DNA of 64,000 nucleotides from Paenimyroides ummariense (GCF_900115115.1 NZ_FOVI01000001.1:266606-330605), one strand, 5' to 3'. Positions 54,888-63,732 are shown, counted from the stretch's first letter. Program-made: numbers and translations. The notes: generated by a model not told the origin, from the sequence alone.

Positions 54888-55517
54888 TCAGGAAATTATT
54901 CTGAAAAATTTCTCTTTTCCGCTATCTGTCAAATAAGGAAACCACATTTTTATAAACAAATCGGCATACAGATCGATAATTTCTTTTTTGGTAAGATCTG
55001 TATGATAGATTTGTGATGAAACAATCCATGAATCGCTGAAAATCTTGATCTGATCGATAAAAAAATCGTATTCGTTCGGATATAATTCCTTACGTAAATC
55101 TTTATTTTCTACAGCAATTGTAATTACATTTTGATACATTTTTGCTCGAACTTTCTCAACCTCTAAAAATGCCGTTTTCAACGCTTGATTTTCTTTCAAA
55201 ATAAAATTTAGATCAATCATTAAAAAACGATAATCGTACAAAATTTCAAATCCTTGCTTGGTACTTACAAACAAACCCTCCATAAAATCGGAATAAGTTA
55301 CAGCCTGCGTATTTAGTGCAATTGCCTTTTGCAATAATTCATTGTGCAAAGCAGTAGCAATATCGTTTTTTGTTTTATAATGATAAATTAAATTACTGTG
55401 ACTTATGTTTAATTCTGTGGCAATTAATCGGATAGATACATTAGCGAAACCTTTAGCATTAAAGAGTTCTAAAGCTTTTTGTAAAATTTTTTCTTTACTA
55501 TTTTTATTTTTTAGCAC
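54888..55517 (-). CDS. TetR/AcrR-family transcriptional regulator
   Basis: 209 aa. The N-terminal HTH (KEKILQKALELFNAKGFANVSIRLIATELNISHSNLIYHYKTKNDI) is typical of TetR. The ligand domain is helical and not assignable. It is divergent from a methyltransferase gene; two TGGTCTAA copies in the 67-base gap are likely operator half-sites. Confidence 0.92.
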   Translation of the reverse strand: MLKNKNSKEKILQKALELFNAKGFANVSIRLIATELNISHSNLIYHYKTKNDIATALHNELLQKAIALNTQAVTYSDFMEGLFVSTKQGFEILYDYRFLMIDLNFILKENQALKTAFLEVEKVRAKMYQNVITIAVENKDLRKELYPNEYDFFIDQIKIFSDSWIVSSQIYHTDLTKKEIIDLYADLFIKMWFPYLTDSGKEKFFRIIS

Positions 55518-55520
55518 AAC

Positions 55521-55550
55521 TGGTCTAATTTTTTAGTACATTTGGTCTAA
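55521..55550. promoter_or_regulatory. Promoter of the methyltransferase gene with repeated TGGTCTAA
   Basis: TGGTCTAA occurs at 55521-55528 and 55543-55550 (22 bp apart, same direction), and the -7 element TACATTTG at 55537-55544 overlaps the second copy. A TetR regulator bound here would block this promoter. Confidence 0.55.
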
Positions 55551-55584
55551 AGTTAGAAATTAATCCGTTTTAAAAAAAATAATC

Positions 55585-56370
55585 ATGAAAAGAATACATC
55601 TTTTTGAGTTTGAAGATCAAACATGGTTTCCTTCTTTTTTAAGAAATTACGTAACCGATTTTCTTCAGTTTTTATCAAACAAAGCAAAAGTTTATCAGTC
55701 GGTTGTTCCGGAAATCAATCAGGCTTTAAAGCAGACCAATTCTACAAAAATTATTGATTTAGGTTCGGGAAGCGGTGGCGGATTATTATGGTTAGCAACC
55801 GAACTTAAAAAAGAAAACGCCGATTTGCAAATTGTTTTAACCGACTTATATCCTAACGAAACCGCTTTTAATAATGCAGCAAAATTGTTGCCTTATTTCA
55901 CGTATCTCAACCAACCGGTAAATGCAACAAGTGTTCCCGAAACACTGAAAGGTTTTAGAACCATGTTTTTATCGTTCCACCATTTTAAACCAGAGCAAGG
56001 CGTACAAATATTGCAAAATGCGGTAAACAGCAATCAGCCAATTGGTATTTTCGAAATTCAAGATCGATCTGTTCCAAGCATTATTGCCATGTTACTGTCG
56101 CCAATCAGTGTTTTGTTTACAACGCCTTTTATAAAACCGTTTAGTTTGTTTCGATTGCTTTTTACGTACATTATTCCGATTATTCCGATCATAGTTTTAT
56201 GGGACGGAGTTGTATCAAGCCTTCGAACTTATTCTGTTGAAGAAATGCAGCAACTTATAAAATCGGTTGAAAACAATGAGAATTTCCTTTGGCAGATCGA
56301 AAAAAAGAAAGCAAAAATGGGATTTGTAATTTATACTATTGGCATCCCTAAAAAACAAAACTCACTATAA
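55585..56370 (+). CDS. Class I SAM-dependent methyltransferase-like protein
   Basis: 261 aa. The SAM loop TKIIDLGSGSGGGLLWLATEL (about 55-75) and the acidic DLYPNE strand end are present. The C-terminal third has hydrophobic stretches (IIAMLLSPISVLFTTPFIKPF, LFRLLFTYIIPIIPIIVLW), so it may be membrane-associated and act on a lipid or quinone-like substrate. It faces a TetR regulator across a promoter with a putative operator and is likely its target. Confidence 0.82.
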   Translation: MKRIHLFEFEDQTWFPSFLRNYVTDFLQFLSNKAKVYQSVVPEINQALKQTNSTKIIDLGSGSGGGLLWLATELKKENADLQIVLTDLYPNETAFNNAAKLLPYFTYLNQPVNATSVPETLKGFRTMFLSFHHFKPEQGVQILQNAVNSNQPIGIFEIQDRSVPSIIAMLLSPISVLFTTPFIKPFSLFRLLFTYIIPIIPIIVLWDGVVSSLRTYSVEEMQQLIKSVENNENFLWQIEKKKAKMGFVIYTIGIPKKQNSL

Positions 56371-56386
56371 AAGCGAGTTTTTATTG

Positions 56387-56845
56387 TTATAATTTATTTT
56401 GATCTTCGATCAACTTGGCATCGCGCGTGTTTTTCTGTACAGCAATTGCACCATAAACCGCCAATATAAACGATACTCCATAAAAACCTTTTTCGCTTAA
56501 CAGTAACTCTGCGTTCAACAAACCAATGACCAGCAAAGTGATAGAAGCTATTGTTGCAAACCAAGCCAAACCGTAGTAAAGTTCCGTAACTTCCAGTCCT
56601 TCGGCTTTATCACGCACCGTTTTTTGTACCGATATTACTGCGAACAAACCAAAAAGCAAAATGGTAAAATAATAGCCCTTTTCGTTTAATTGCATGGCAG
56701 CATTCCACAAACCTACACAATACGAAATTGTTCCTGTAAAAAGTACTATCCACGAAGCGCCAATGAATGCAGGTGTTGGTTTTAAAGGATTTCTTGCCGA
56801 TAATTGTTTTTTATTTTCCTCGTTGTTTATTTTCACTGTTTCCAT
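56387..56845 (-). CDS. YiaA/YiaB-type membrane protein
   Basis: 152 aa from ATG 56845 (METVKINNEE); the ATG at 56890 gives a basic leader without support. Four helices arranged as two YiaAB repeats: PAFIGASWIVLFTGTISYCVGLW + GYYFTILLFGLFAVISVQK, and GLAWFATIASITLLVIGLLNA + GFYGVSFILAVYGAIAVQKN. An inner-membrane protein of unknown role, similar to E. coli YiaA. Two CCGT(T/C)GATATAA copies lie upstream in the divergent gap. Confidence 0.88.
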   Translation of the reverse strand: METVKINNEENKKQLSARNPLKPTPAFIGASWIVLFTGTISYCVGLWNAAMQLNEKGYYFTILLFGLFAVISVQKTVRDKAEGLEVTELYYGLAWFATIASITLLVIGLLNAELLLSEKGFYGVSFILAVYGAIAVQKNTRDAKLIEDQNKL

Positions 56846-56980
56846 AATATTAATTTTTTTAGTGATTTTGATACAGCAAATCTCTGACATATCCGTTGAT
56901 ATAAAAAACTAAATATTTCAAAATACCGTCGATATAATATATTTTAATATCTTTATTATGGATTCGAAAAAAGACATATA

Positions 56981-58435
56981 ATGGATACACTTTCAGAATT
57001 AATATCGATCTTAAATGATAATGATTCAAAAGAATTTAAGATTTATTTAAAACAGAAAAACAAACGAAATGATGTAAAGAACATTGAACTATTTTCAATT
57101 CTAAAAACTGACGATATAAATAAATTAAAAAAATTATATGGTTCAGATAAAAGTAAAGATCCGTATCATTCTTTACGAAAACGTTTGTATGAAAGTTTGA
57201 TTCTTTTTCTATCGAATAAAACCTTTGAGAAAAATAATTCCGAAGCACACGAAGCTTTACGTTTACTGGTTGTGAGCAAGTTTTTATTGGAAAATAATTT
57301 ACACAAACCCGCTTTTAAATGTTTGCAGAAAGCAGAAAACATCGCAGAAAAATTGGAACAATATAGTTTGTTGCATGAAATTTTACAAACCAAATTGCAA
57401 TATACTTTCTTGAACGATAAAGAAAAGCTGGAAGATTTAACCGATAAAATTATTAAAAATCAGGAGCTTTTCAATAAAGAAACTCGACTGAACATGGCTT
57501 ATGCGGTTTTAAGACAAGCTTTTAAAAACACGCAAACAAACGGAGATATAATTAACCTCATCGATTTAATCACAAACATTGCTGAAACATATCATTTAAA
57601 ACCAACTGATTTTTTCAATTATAAATCAATTTATCAAATTTTACATTTAGCCAATGAATATGCAAATATTCAGCAGAATTTCTCTTTAATTGAAGCTTAT
57701 GTAAATAAGGCAGCGGCAATCATTAGTCAACAAGCGTCTAATAACAACCAACTGTACTATCATATTCACATAGTGTATTACCTGGCAAATTTCTGCTTTA
57801 GAAACAGACACTTTACCGATTCTGAAAACTATTTAAAGCAGATGAACACCCAAATGCAGCAACAGAATGGTGTATATTTTCATTTGTTTTGGCACAAGTT
57901 TTTAATACTGCAAAGTTTAAACCTACATTTTACAGGAAACACACAAGAAGCACTTGAAAAAGTAACCCACGAATTAAACAACTTGCCTAAAAAATTTGCT
58001 ACCGAAGATGTAATTGATCTACAACTTTGCGAGGCTTTTTATTTAACCAAACAGAACGATAGATCGGCTTTAAAAATCTTTGCAAAACTGCTGCATACTG
58101 ATATGTGGTACGAAAAGAAAATGGGCGTTGTGTGGACGATCCGTAAAAATTTGATCGAAGTTTTAATGCACGCCCAGTTTACTAATTTTGATTATGCGAT
58201 TAGCCGTTTGCAGAGTTTTAAAAACAGATACAAAAAATACTTAAGCCACGTAAACGAACAACGAATTATTGATTTTGTTCAGCTTATTGAAAAATATCTA
58301 TTGAATCCAGATATTATTTACAAACAATCGTTCAGAGATAAAATAATTCACATGCAACATCAAAAAGAAAATCAGGACGTTTTTAGTTTAAGCTTTATAA
58401 ATTGGTTTATTGATTTATGGCAACCTAAAAGATAG
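56981..58435 (+). CDS. Large helical (TPR-like) cytoplasmic protein
   Basis: 484 aa, no signal peptide or membrane helix. It is built almost wholly of amphipathic helices in pairs (e.g. LHKPAFKCLQKAENIAEKLEQ, FTDSENYLKQMNTQMQQQNG, NTQEALEKVTHELNNLPKKF), as in TPR-like alpha-solenoids. Similar uncharacterised proteins of this size occur in Bacteroidota. No DNA-binding or catalytic motif is seen. The stop lies 2 bases from the convergent gene, and there is no obvious terminator between them. Confidence 0.75.
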   Translation: MDTLSELISILNDNDSKEFKIYLKQKNKRNDVKNIELFSILKTDDINKLKKLYGSDKSKDPYHSLRKRLYESLILFLSNKTFEKNNSEAHEALRLLVVSKFLLENNLHKPAFKCLQKAENIAEKLEQYSLLHEILQTKLQYTFLNDKEKLEDLTDKIIKNQELFNKETRLNMAYAVLRQAFKNTQTNGDIINLIDLITNIAETYHLKPTDFFNYKSIYQILHLANEYANIQQNFSLIEAYVNKAAAIISQQASNNNQLYYHIHIVYYLANFCFRNRHFTDSENYLKQMNTQMQQQNGVYFHLFWHKFLILQSLNLHFTGNTQEALEKVTHELNNLPKKFATEDVIDLQLCEAFYLTKQNDRSALKIFAKLLHTDMWYEKKMGVVWTIRKNLIEVLMHAQFTNFDYAISRLQSFKNRYKKYLSHVNEQRIIDFVQLIEKYLLNPDIIYKQSFRDKIIHMQHQKENQDVFSLSFINWFIDLWQPKR

Positions 58436-58437
58436 CT

Positions 58438-58845
58438 TTACTCAAACACAACCAATTCATCATTAGGCAAATCGTATTCGTATAAAATGTTATTTTCAGC
58501 ATCGTAAAAAAGCCATTGCGCTTTGGTAATTCTGCCCTCGATTACCGTTCCAATTCCTAAAACGGTATATTCTTTGTCGTTTCGTTGTTGTTGTTCAACC
58601 GAATATTCCAATCTGCCTTTATTCTCAATAATTTTTTTAAGCAATTCATTTTTAGAATTTGCTATATAATATTCGGCAATTATATAAAGTTCATCTAAAT
58701 ATTTCTGAGTATAATTAAAATCACCGCTGTAATTGTAATAAATTTCTTTTCCGTATTTTTTTCGGAAATCAGAAACTTTATTTTGAGCCAATGTTGAAAA
58801 ACTAAAACCAAAAATCAGCATTAGAATAAAAGTGATATTTTTCAT
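58438..58845 (-). CDS. Small secreted protein, unknown
   Basis: 135 aa. A signal peptide (MKNITFILMLIFGFSFSTLAQ) and a mature part of about 114 residues: a helical half (FNYTQKYLDELYIIAEYYI) and a strand half (EYTVLGIGTVIEGRITKAQWLFYD, NILYEYDLPNDELVVFE). No family recognised. It lies 4 bases downstream of the DUF4256 gene and is probably in its operon. Confidence 0.7.
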   Translation of the reverse strand: MKNITFILMLIFGFSFSTLAQNKVSDFRKKYGKEIYYNYSGDFNYTQKYLDELYIIAEYYIANSKNELLKKIIENKGRLEYSVEQQQRNDKEYTVLGIGTVIEGRITKAQWLFYDAENNILYEYDLPNDELVVFE

Positions 58846-58849
58846 AATA

Positions 58850-59407
58850 TTAAATCTTTAACAAACCTCGAAAACCGCGTGCTGCATAGTAAGACGATGC
58901 ACCGTTATGATAGAAAAAGACGGTATCGTATCTAAAATCGCCAAATAAAGCACCATCTAAATCTCGAATCTTCTTAGGAGTTTCAATCCAGCTCGATGTT
59001 TTCTTATCAAAAGCTTCTAAAGCTTGCAAAGCGCGATATTCCTCTTCGTTCAACAATTTAATTCCAATTTCATGAGCGGCATCAATAGCATTGTTTGCAG
59101 GTTTGTGCTCTTTTCTCGCATCTAAAGCCGGGCGATCGTAACAAAAACTGCGACGACCTTTCGGACTTTCGGTAGCGCAATCACAAAAAATAAGTTCTTT
59201 TGATTTTTCATCAAAAACAACAACATCCGGTTCTCCGCCGGTTTCTTCCATCCTAAACAACACATCAATTTTTGAAGGATCTTTTTCCAGTTTTGCTAGA
59301 ACATCTTTCCAATCGCTATTTTTATGACGATGCATGTTCTTTGCAAAACGAGTCTTTAATGTATCTAATAAACTTGATTGTTCTTCTGGTGATAATTTAC
59401 TTTTCAT
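58850..59407 (-). CDS. DUF4256 domain-containing protein
   Basis: 185 aa, cytoplasmic. The blocks LFRMEETGGEPDVVVFD, LIFCDCATESPKGRRSFCYDRPALDARKEHKPA and FHNGASSYYAARGFRG cover almost the entire DUF4256 family, a widespread bacterial group of unknown function with conserved Cys, Asp, Arg and His residues suggestive of an enzyme. It heads a two-gene unit with the small secreted protein. Confidence 0.9.
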   Translation of the reverse strand: MKSKLSPEEQSSLLDTLKTRFAKNMHRHKNSDWKDVLAKLEKDPSKIDVLFRMEETGGEPDVVVFDEKSKELIFCDCATESPKGRRSFCYDRPALDARKEHKPANNAIDAAHEIGIKLLNEEEYRALQALEAFDKKTSSWIETPKKIRDLDGALFGDFRYDTVFFYHNGASSYYAARGFRGLLKI

Positions 59408-59491
59408 AGTTTTATTTTTGCTGATTGTATGAAATCCTTTTTATTTTGATAACGAATTAAAAAAATAAACCTAAAGATAAATTTATATTTT

Positions 59492-59499
59492 TACATTTG
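59492..59499 (+). promoter_or_regulatory. -7 promoter element of the DUF808 gene
   Basis: TACATTTG exact match, 17 bases before ATG 59517. Confidence 0.55.
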
Positions 59500-59516
59500 A
59501 AAAATTTTAAATAGAT

Positions 59517-60425
59517 ATGGCATCAGGTTTTTTTGCAATTTTAGACGATATCGCTGCTTTAATGGACGACGTGGCGGTTACAAGTAAAATTGCGACACAA
59601 AAAACAGCAGGAATTTTAGGCGATGATTTAGCTGTTAACGCAGAAAAAGCAACAGGTTTTCTTTCATCGAGAGAAATTCCCGTGTTAATGAAAATCATGA
59701 AAGGATCATTCATTAACAAACTAATTATTGTTCCTTTTGTTTTCTTGTTGGAATGGCTGTATTCACCTGCAATCAAAATTATTTTAATTATCGGTGGATT
59801 TTATTTAGCTTTTGAAGGTGTAGAGAAAATTGTTGAATTTTTATTTCACAGAGAAAAAAAAGGGGCTGAAGTTATTGAAGAAGCTACAGAAGTTAATGAA
59901 GATGGGGAAGCGGTAGAAAAAGCCAAAGTAAAATCGGCAATTACTACTGATTTTATCTTATCGTTAGAAATTGTAATTATTGCACTTGCTGCCGCAAAAG
60001 ATGGTTATGAAGCTTTAAAATCGCAGTTTAACCCTTTTCTTGTTGAAGTTTTTACAGTTTCAATAGTAGCAATTATTGCAACAGTTGGTGTTTATGGAAT
60101 TGTAGCGTTAATTGTTCGTATGGACGATGCGGGTTACAAACTGATAAAAAAATCGAAAAGCGAAACAGGGTTTCTGGCTAAGGTTGGAAACTTGCTGATT
60201 AAAGCACTGCCTTGGGTAATTAAAGGTTTAGCGGTTGTTGGAACATTAGCTCTATTATTAGTTTCTGGTGGAATTTTTGATCATAATATAGATTATTTAC
60301 ATCATTTTTTACCGAATGTACCCGAAATGCCCAAACAATTTTTGTACGGTATTGTTGCCGGCTTAATTGTAGTTTTACTAGTTACAGCTTATAAGAAGAT
60401 GTTTGGTAAAAAAGTAAGTCATTAA
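59517..60425 (+). CDS. DUF808 family inner-membrane protein (YedI-like)
   Basis: 302 aa. MASGFFAILDDIAALMDDVAVTSKIATQKTAG is the family's conserved start, and ILGDDLAVNAEKATGF follows. Six or so helices (e.g. LIIVPFVFLLEWLYSPAIKIILII, GLAVVGTLALLLVSGGIF). The family (E. coli YedI) is widespread and uncharacterised; transport or membrane maintenance has been guessed only. Monocistronic with terminator. Confidence 0.93.
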   Translation: MASGFFAILDDIAALMDDVAVTSKIATQKTAGILGDDLAVNAEKATGFLSSREIPVLMKIMKGSFINKLIIVPFVFLLEWLYSPAIKIILIIGGFYLAFEGVEKIVEFLFHREKKGAEVIEEATEVNEDGEAVEKAKVKSAITTDFILSLEIVIIALAAAKDGYEALKSQFNPFLVEVFTVSIVAIIATVGVYGIVALIVRMDDAGYKLIKKSKSETGFLAKVGNLLIKALPWVIKGLAVVGTLALLLVSGGIFDHNIDYLHHFLPNVPEMPKQFLYGIVAGLIVVLLVTAYKKMFGKKVSH

Positions 60426-60431
60426 AAATAT

Positions 60432-60453
60432 AAGAGGATCAAAATGATCCTCT
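60432..60453. terminator. Terminator between convergent genes
   Basis: AAGAGGATC - AAAT - GATCCTCTT with T runs at the 3' side; 3 bases before the stop at 60456 on the other strand. Confidence 0.85.
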
Positions 60454-60455
60454 TT

Positions 60456-61250
60456 TTATTTGGTTGCCGTTAGTGAATAAACCATGGGAATATTGTTTCC
60501 CAAAGACTCAATTCTAAACTTATTCGGTTCAAATTCTATAGTATTCTGAAAGCAGTTGTAAGGCGAATAATCGTATTCGTTGAACGAATTAATCTGTAAT
60601 CCTTGTTTTAACAAACTGCTCAACACTTCGCTTAAACTGTGATTCCACGTTATAAATTGTTGCTTTGCATCGGTTGTTGATTCGGTGTAAGATCCTTCCA
60701 AAGTTTCAATAGCTTCCTCTTTAAAATAATTGTATTCGATCTTTTCAAAAGCGTCGTCGAACATCCAAACTACCGGATGAAATTCTGCAAAAACAAACGT
60801 TCCTTCAGGTTTCAAAAATTGCGAAACCACAGCTGCCCATTTGTCTAGATCGGGTAACCAGCCAATGGTTCCATAACTTGTAAAAACAATATCGAAGGTT
60901 TTGTTTAAATGGTTAGGCAAATCGTATAAATCGCAGCAAATAAATTCGGCATCGGCGTTTAACTTTTCGGTCAATTCCTTTGCTACTTTTATGGCTTTGT
61001 CAGATAAATCAATCCCAGTAACTTTTGCTCCCATTCTGCTTAACGACAAACTATCCTGACCAAAATGGCATTGTAAATGCAAGATCGACTTTCCGGAAAC
61101 ATCGCCCAATAATTCTAATTCAATAGTATTTAATGATGATTTTCCCTTCATAAATCCATCCAAATCATAAAATTCAGAATTCACATGAACATCGGTTCTG
61201 TTGTTCCATGATTCTTTATTTATCTCAATATAATTTTCTTCTTTCTTCAT
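60456..61250 (-). CDS. Class I SAM-dependent methyltransferase
   Basis: 264 aa. Motif I is KSILHLQCHFGQDSLSLSRMGAKVTGIDLSD with the acidic Asp ending strand 2; DIVFTSYGTIGWLPDLDKW is motif IV and FLKPEGTFVFAEFHPV the later strand. The N-terminus (YIEINKESWNNRTDVHVNSEFYD) is typical of a Bacteroidota/Firmicutes subfamily of small-molecule methyltransferases. Cytoplasmic. It is 2 bases from the start of transcription unit end of the upstream secreted-protein gene, so the three minus-strand genes 60456-63141 may form one operon. Confidence 0.9.
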   Translation of the reverse strand: MKKEENYIEINKESWNNRTDVHVNSEFYDLDGFMKGKSSLNTIELELLGDVSGKSILHLQCHFGQDSLSLSRMGAKVTGIDLSDKAIKVAKELTEKLNADAEFICCDLYDLPNHLNKTFDIVFTSYGTIGWLPDLDKWAAVVSQFLKPEGTFVFAEFHPVVWMFDDAFEKIEYNYFKEEAIETLEGSYTESTTDAKQQFITWNHSLSEVLSSLLKQGLQINSFNEYDYSPYNCFQNTIEFEPNKFRIESLGNNIPMVYSLTATK

Positions 61251-61252
61251 AT

Positions 61253-61960
61253 TTAATAATATTCGTAATATCTAAACACCACCGATTTTGGAAATCGACT
61301 GTGTTCTTTTTCATAAAAATAGATAACGGTGGCGTTGTTAAAAACATCAACCGATTTAATTACACGCACATCGTCTTTAACTGTTGTAACATTGTTCTCT
61401 GTTGAAGTGACTTTGTAAACGATTTTTTCTAACTGATTTTCGTTGTTGTAATGATACGATGCTTTCTCCTCACTTTCAAAATTAGATGATTTAAAAACCA
61501 CTTTATCAATCGAGAAATCGGGATTAAGAGTGATAAATCTGCTAGTTGAATCGTTCTGGCTTAAAGGCTTAATTTCATATTTTAACGGCTCCACCCAAAC
61601 AAATTTATAATTCATATTGACTTCTGCTGCATCGTTTACCTTACTTGCCTCTTTGTATGAAATATTTTTGCCCGATCCTGAAAAAACCGCCTTGCTTTTA
61701 TACAGATAATTCGGCATATCGTAAAATCTGTGGTAGGTGGTTATATCGCCGTTTTTGGTAAAATTCATGGTGCTTTTCCCGAAATAGTCAAGTGTATCAG
61801 TAGGTATTCGATATGCCGACACATTCACCATATACGTTGTTACCTTTTTAAGCGGACCATTATAACCGTATTCCTTTTTTTGATTGTACGCATTTTGACC
61901 ATTCATAACGAACGACATCGCAACTGCAACAACCAAAATTATTTGTTTAATAAAATTCAT
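61253..61960 (-). CDS. Secreted protein of unknown function
   Basis: 235 aa. A signal peptide (MNFIKQIILVVAVAMSFVMNGQ) precedes a strand-rich chain with Rhs/YD-like phrases (EYGYNGPLKKVTTYMVN, SYHYNNENQLEKIVYKVTSTENNV). It could be a small beta-structure surface or periplasmic protein. Its start codon lies immediately after a run of ten 7-bp repeats on the 5' side, which may affect its expression. Confidence 0.65.
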   Translation of the reverse strand: MNFIKQIILVVAVAMSFVMNGQNAYNQKKEYGYNGPLKKVTTYMVNVSAYRIPTDTLDYFGKSTMNFTKNGDITTYHRFYDMPNYLYKSKAVFSGSGKNISYKEASKVNDAAEVNMNYKFVWVEPLKYEIKPLSQNDSTSRFITLNPDFSIDKVVFKSSNFESEEKASYHYNNENQLEKIVYKVTSTENNVTTVKDDVRVIKSVDVFNNATVIYFYEKEHSRFPKSVVFRYYEYY

Positions 61961-62045
61961 TTTTACTTTTTACTTTTTACTTTTTACTTTTTACTTTTTA
62001 CTTTTTACTTTTTACTTTTTACTTTTTACTTTTTATTTTTTATTT
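61961..62045. repeat. Heptanucleotide satellite (TTTTTAC)n
   Basis: The plus strand has TTTTTAC-type units with AC at 61965, 61972, 61979 and so on to 62028 (ten perfect units), then two degenerate units. It lies between the stop of the YARHG gene (62026) and the ATG of the secreted-protein gene (61960), so it forms the leader of the latter. Confidence 0.92.
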
Positions 62046-63141
62046 TGATCTTTTTAAGATCTGTCAGCCATTTTATTTCATTTTCTTCCAATTCCTCTGG
62101 CTTCGGCACATAATCTTTATTCGGTATATACCAAGGCATTTTTTCATAATAGCTTTTTAAAATCGAATTGCTAAATATATAACCTCTGCGGGCATACGGC
62201 AAATTCTGAAGCACTTTTAAAGCATTTTCATCTGTTACTTCTTCAAAATACGGGTCCGAATCTGTACTTAAAGGCAAATACATATCAAAGCTAAAAGGTT
62301 CTTGATATGTTAGATAACGCGAATTGAACAAAAATAGTTCTCCTTTTGGATGAAAATTTTTCTTTTTAAACTGAACAGTTCCATTTTGAACGAAAAACGC
62401 AGCAGCATTTTCTCCGTTAGAATGACGGTATTCTTTCATGAAACTATCAACTTTTTCTCCGATACCATTTACAGTCCATTCATCAACCAACTTAAAAAAA
62501 GTAGGATTTATGTAAAAATCCTGATAATCGCCCATATCTATAGTAAGCGTAAAATCGTCAATCTTATTGTTCGCCCAACGGTTTGCAGCCGTTAAAATGT
62601 ATTCAAAATTGTACAGATAATCTACCGAACCAGACAAGCGGAACTTGTAAGTATGCACCAAACGATTTTCTCCAGGTTGAAACGTTCCATTGAAATGATA
62701 CACATAATAAAATTCAGCATAATCGAACTCTTTAATAGTGTTTTCGATATCATTTAAGGAAAGTTCTTTTTTTGCATCTTCGGTTGATACATACGAAATA
62801 TCGTAAGGAAGTATCTTTTGATTTAAGTTCACAGTGAAATCGTTCATGTAAGGATGTTGACCGTTTTTAGGGAAGAAATCTGCATCACCTGACGGAGAAA
62901 AAGCTTCAAATCCTACCAAAATAGTTTTCGCTGACTTTTCAGGATTAAAGAACGTATAATCAACAGTTACCTCTAAAAAATCATCATGTATACGCTTTAA
63001 AGATAAAATCTCCTTTCTAACCTGAACACTTGTTTCTTTGATAGGAACCAATTGATTTCCGCTCATAAAATAAGCGCCATCATTAGCAAAAAGAATAGTT
63101 GATTGTAATAATATAAAGACTGTAAATAAAAAACCTTTCAT
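62026..63141 (-). CDS. DUF4424-like secreted protein with C-terminal YARHG domain
   Basis: 371 aa. Signal peptide (MKGFLFTVFILLQSTILFA). The N-terminal 240 residues (NDGAYFMSGNQLVPIKETSVQV, VDYTFFNPEKSAKTILVGFEAF) resemble DUF4424. Residues about 295-365 are a YARHG domain (LPYARRGYIFSNSILKSYYEKMPWY), an extracellular module thought to bind the cell wall. The very C-terminus (KKIKIKNKK) and stop lie inside the heptanucleotide satellite, and may have grown with it. Probably co-transcribed with the next two genes. Confidence 0.8.
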   Translation of the reverse strand: MKGFLFTVFILLQSTILFANDGAYFMSGNQLVPIKETSVQVRKEILSLKRIHDDFLEVTVDYTFFNPEKSAKTILVGFEAFSPSGDADFFPKNGQHPYMNDFTVNLNQKILPYDISYVSTEDAKKELSLNDIENTIKEFDYAEFYYVYHFNGTFQPGENRLVHTYKFRLSGSVDYLYNFEYILTAANRWANNKIDDFTLTIDMGDYQDFYINPTFFKLVDEWTVNGIGEKVDSFMKEYRHSNGENAAAFFVQNGTVQFKKKNFHPKGELFLFNSRYLTYQEPFSFDMYLPLSTDSDPYFEEVTDENALKVLQNLPYARRGYIFSNSILKSYYEKMPWYIPNKDYVPKPEELEENEIKWLTDLKKIKIKNKK

Positions 63142-63587
63142 AAACCGTTTATTTTAAAAGGAAAGGTACGGATAAAAGTTGAAATTCTTAAGGTGGATAA
63201 TTGATGATGAATGTTTGATGTTGGGTGTTAGATGATGGATGTTGGATGATTTAAAATCCCTGCAAATCTGTGCAATCTGTGGTAAAAAAGTTTAAAGTTC
63301 GATGTTAGATGTTTGGTGCCGGATGTTTGATTTTGGATGTTTGATTTTGGATGTTTAGAAATCAGTGTGAAACAACACAAAAGATCAATTGCGTCGGGCT
63401 TTAGCCCGATGTAACGAATAATATAGAGTGGGCTTTAGCCAAATTTTACCGTATAATGTATATTGTAAAATTGTATACCAAAAGAAAAGCGCTACAATCT
63501 GTGGTAAAAACGTTCAAAGTTTAACGTTCAAAGTTTCTATGTAAGCCTAAAATCTGTGCTAATCTGTGCCATCTGTGGTAAAATAAA
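63142..63587. other. Repeat-rich intergenic region
   Basis: About 445 bases without a gene. It holds two degenerate GATGTTNGAT blocks (63200-63250 and 63298-63357, including GGATGTTTGATTTT twice in tandem), a hairpin TCGGGCT-TT-AGCCCGA (63394-63409), a related GGCTTTAGCC at about 63431, and three AATCTGTGG...TAAAA repeats. Confidence 0.8.
63263..63583. repeat. AATCTGTG / ATCTGTGGTAAAA dispersed repeat, three copies
   Basis: Copies at 63263-63288, 63494-63510 and 63550-63583. The word is related to the inverted repeat before aspS at 18485-18578. Distribution suggests an intergenic repeat family rather than a regulatory site. Confidence 0.7.
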
Positions 63588-63615
63588 AAACCCTTCATTA
63601 AAAAATGAAGGGTTT
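63588..63615 (-). terminator. Terminator of the rRNA operon
   Basis: AAACCCTTCATT and AATGAAGGGTTT are perfect 12-bp arms; on the minus strand TTTATTTT follows. It lies just after the 5S 3' end. Confidence 0.85.
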
Positions 63616-63622
63616 CAAAAAA

Positions 63623-63732
<110 letters not shown>

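Noticed and set aside
61730..62113. 127-codon plus-strand frame ending in LFTFYFLLFTFYF repeats
   Set aside because: It is antisense to the secreted-protein gene and its tail is the 7-bp satellite; no promoter or family support.
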